A stretch of DNA of 43,763 bases, from contig CAYLJO010000026.1 in the NCBI GenBank assembly GCA_964383905.1, forward strand, positions 1 through 43,763, written 5' to 3'. Positions within the stretch are counted from its first letter, which is position 1. Every line of letters begins with the position of its first letter. This stretch comes from CAYLJO01 sp964383905 (GTDB lineage Bacteria; Acidobacteriota; Blastocatellia; Pyrinomonadales; Pyrinomonadaceae). Below, in pieces: positions 43,579 through 43,763 of the stretch. The position numbers were made by a program, and so were the translations under genes. The notes under the pieces were generated by a model. The model saw nothing but the letters and a program-made list of their open reading frames with translations, had not been told where the DNA came from and searched no databases.

Positions 43579-43717
43579 ATGACCTGGATCAAGACCATAC
43601 CCTTTTCCGAGGCTGATGAGAAGTTGTGCCGCGCTTCGTAAGCAGCGCGAACTGTACCCGGCGGAGTATGCGGAGCCGATCCATCCGACGATGGATGGCG
43701 AGACCGCAGCCCTCTAG
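43579..43717 (+). pseudogene. Frameshifted AhpD-like (carboxymuconolactone decarboxylase family) N-terminal fragment
   Basis: ATG 43579 opens MTWIKTIPFSEADEKL, a start typical of AhpD-like proteins, then stops at TAA 43639. The next frame over continues the same family pattern, ALRKQRELYPAEYAEPIHPT and MDGE, before stopping at TAG 43715. A single-base insertion between about 43622 and 43631 explains the break. The homology ends at the TAG, after which the sequence AGGCTGTTCAAAAAGCTG looks unrelated and could be the end of an insertion element. The fragment lacks the catalytic Cys region, so it is not functional. The match rests on memory of the family, so confidence is moderate. Confidence 0.55.
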
Positions 43718-43763
43718 AGGCTGTTCAAAAAGCTGTAGAGTAAAGAGTTAAGTTCGACAATGG

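Overview
The window is GC-rich, densely coded bacterial DNA with about 30 protein genes. It begins inside a primary sigma factor gene and ends in a broken gene fragment. The gene set suggests a Gram-negative-type acidobacterium, perhaps Blastocatellia-like: CarD, exported lipoproteins, an FHA-GAF-cyclase, several CRTAC1/UnbV repeat proteins with an UnbU-like membrane protein, and twin subtilases. That assignment is an inference from gene content. No rRNA, tRNA, CRISPR array or complete insertion sequence was seen.

Layout. Positions 1-17 kb are mostly housekeeping: rpoD 3' end and a TIGR03960-type radical SAM protein (+ strand); then on the - strand a peptidase-aroB-small membrane protein operon, the conserved cdaA-cdaR-glmM group (c-di-AMP synthesis, its regulator, and the first committed step toward UDP-GlcNAc), an M50 protease with CBS domains, an mreB-like gene and an FHA-GAF-class III cyclase; then carD (+) and a hybrid histidine kinase (-). 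Positions 17-22 kb hold a GNAT acetyltransferase and two adjacent paralogous subtilases with unusual GV(I/V)VGD tail repeats.

Positions 22.5-26.5 kb hold a three-gene - strand unit: a flavin disulfide oxidoreductase followed by genes that look like senA and senB of selenoneine synthesis. Positions 26.7-30.2 kb are a phnD-phnC-phnE type transporter with a fused double permease. Positions 30.3-38.4 kb are a - strand cassette of three FG-GAP/ASPIC (UnbV) proteins around an UnbU/RnfD-like membrane protein, three of the four genes translationally coupled.

Positions 38.7-42 kb carry the most interesting locus: an ABC permease and ATPase, then an exported HMA (MerP-like) domain protein whose metal-binding CxxC reads as UxxC through an in-frame UGA, with a bacterial SECIS-like hairpin just downstream, then a membrane-anchored, cysteine-containing solute-binding protein. 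Ordinary gene callers would miss this selenoprotein because they stop at the UGA. With senA/senB about 14 kb away, the window appears to use selenium in two ways, both of which would need selenophosphate made elsewhere in the genome. An amino-acid permease and a frameshifted AhpD-like fragment close the window.
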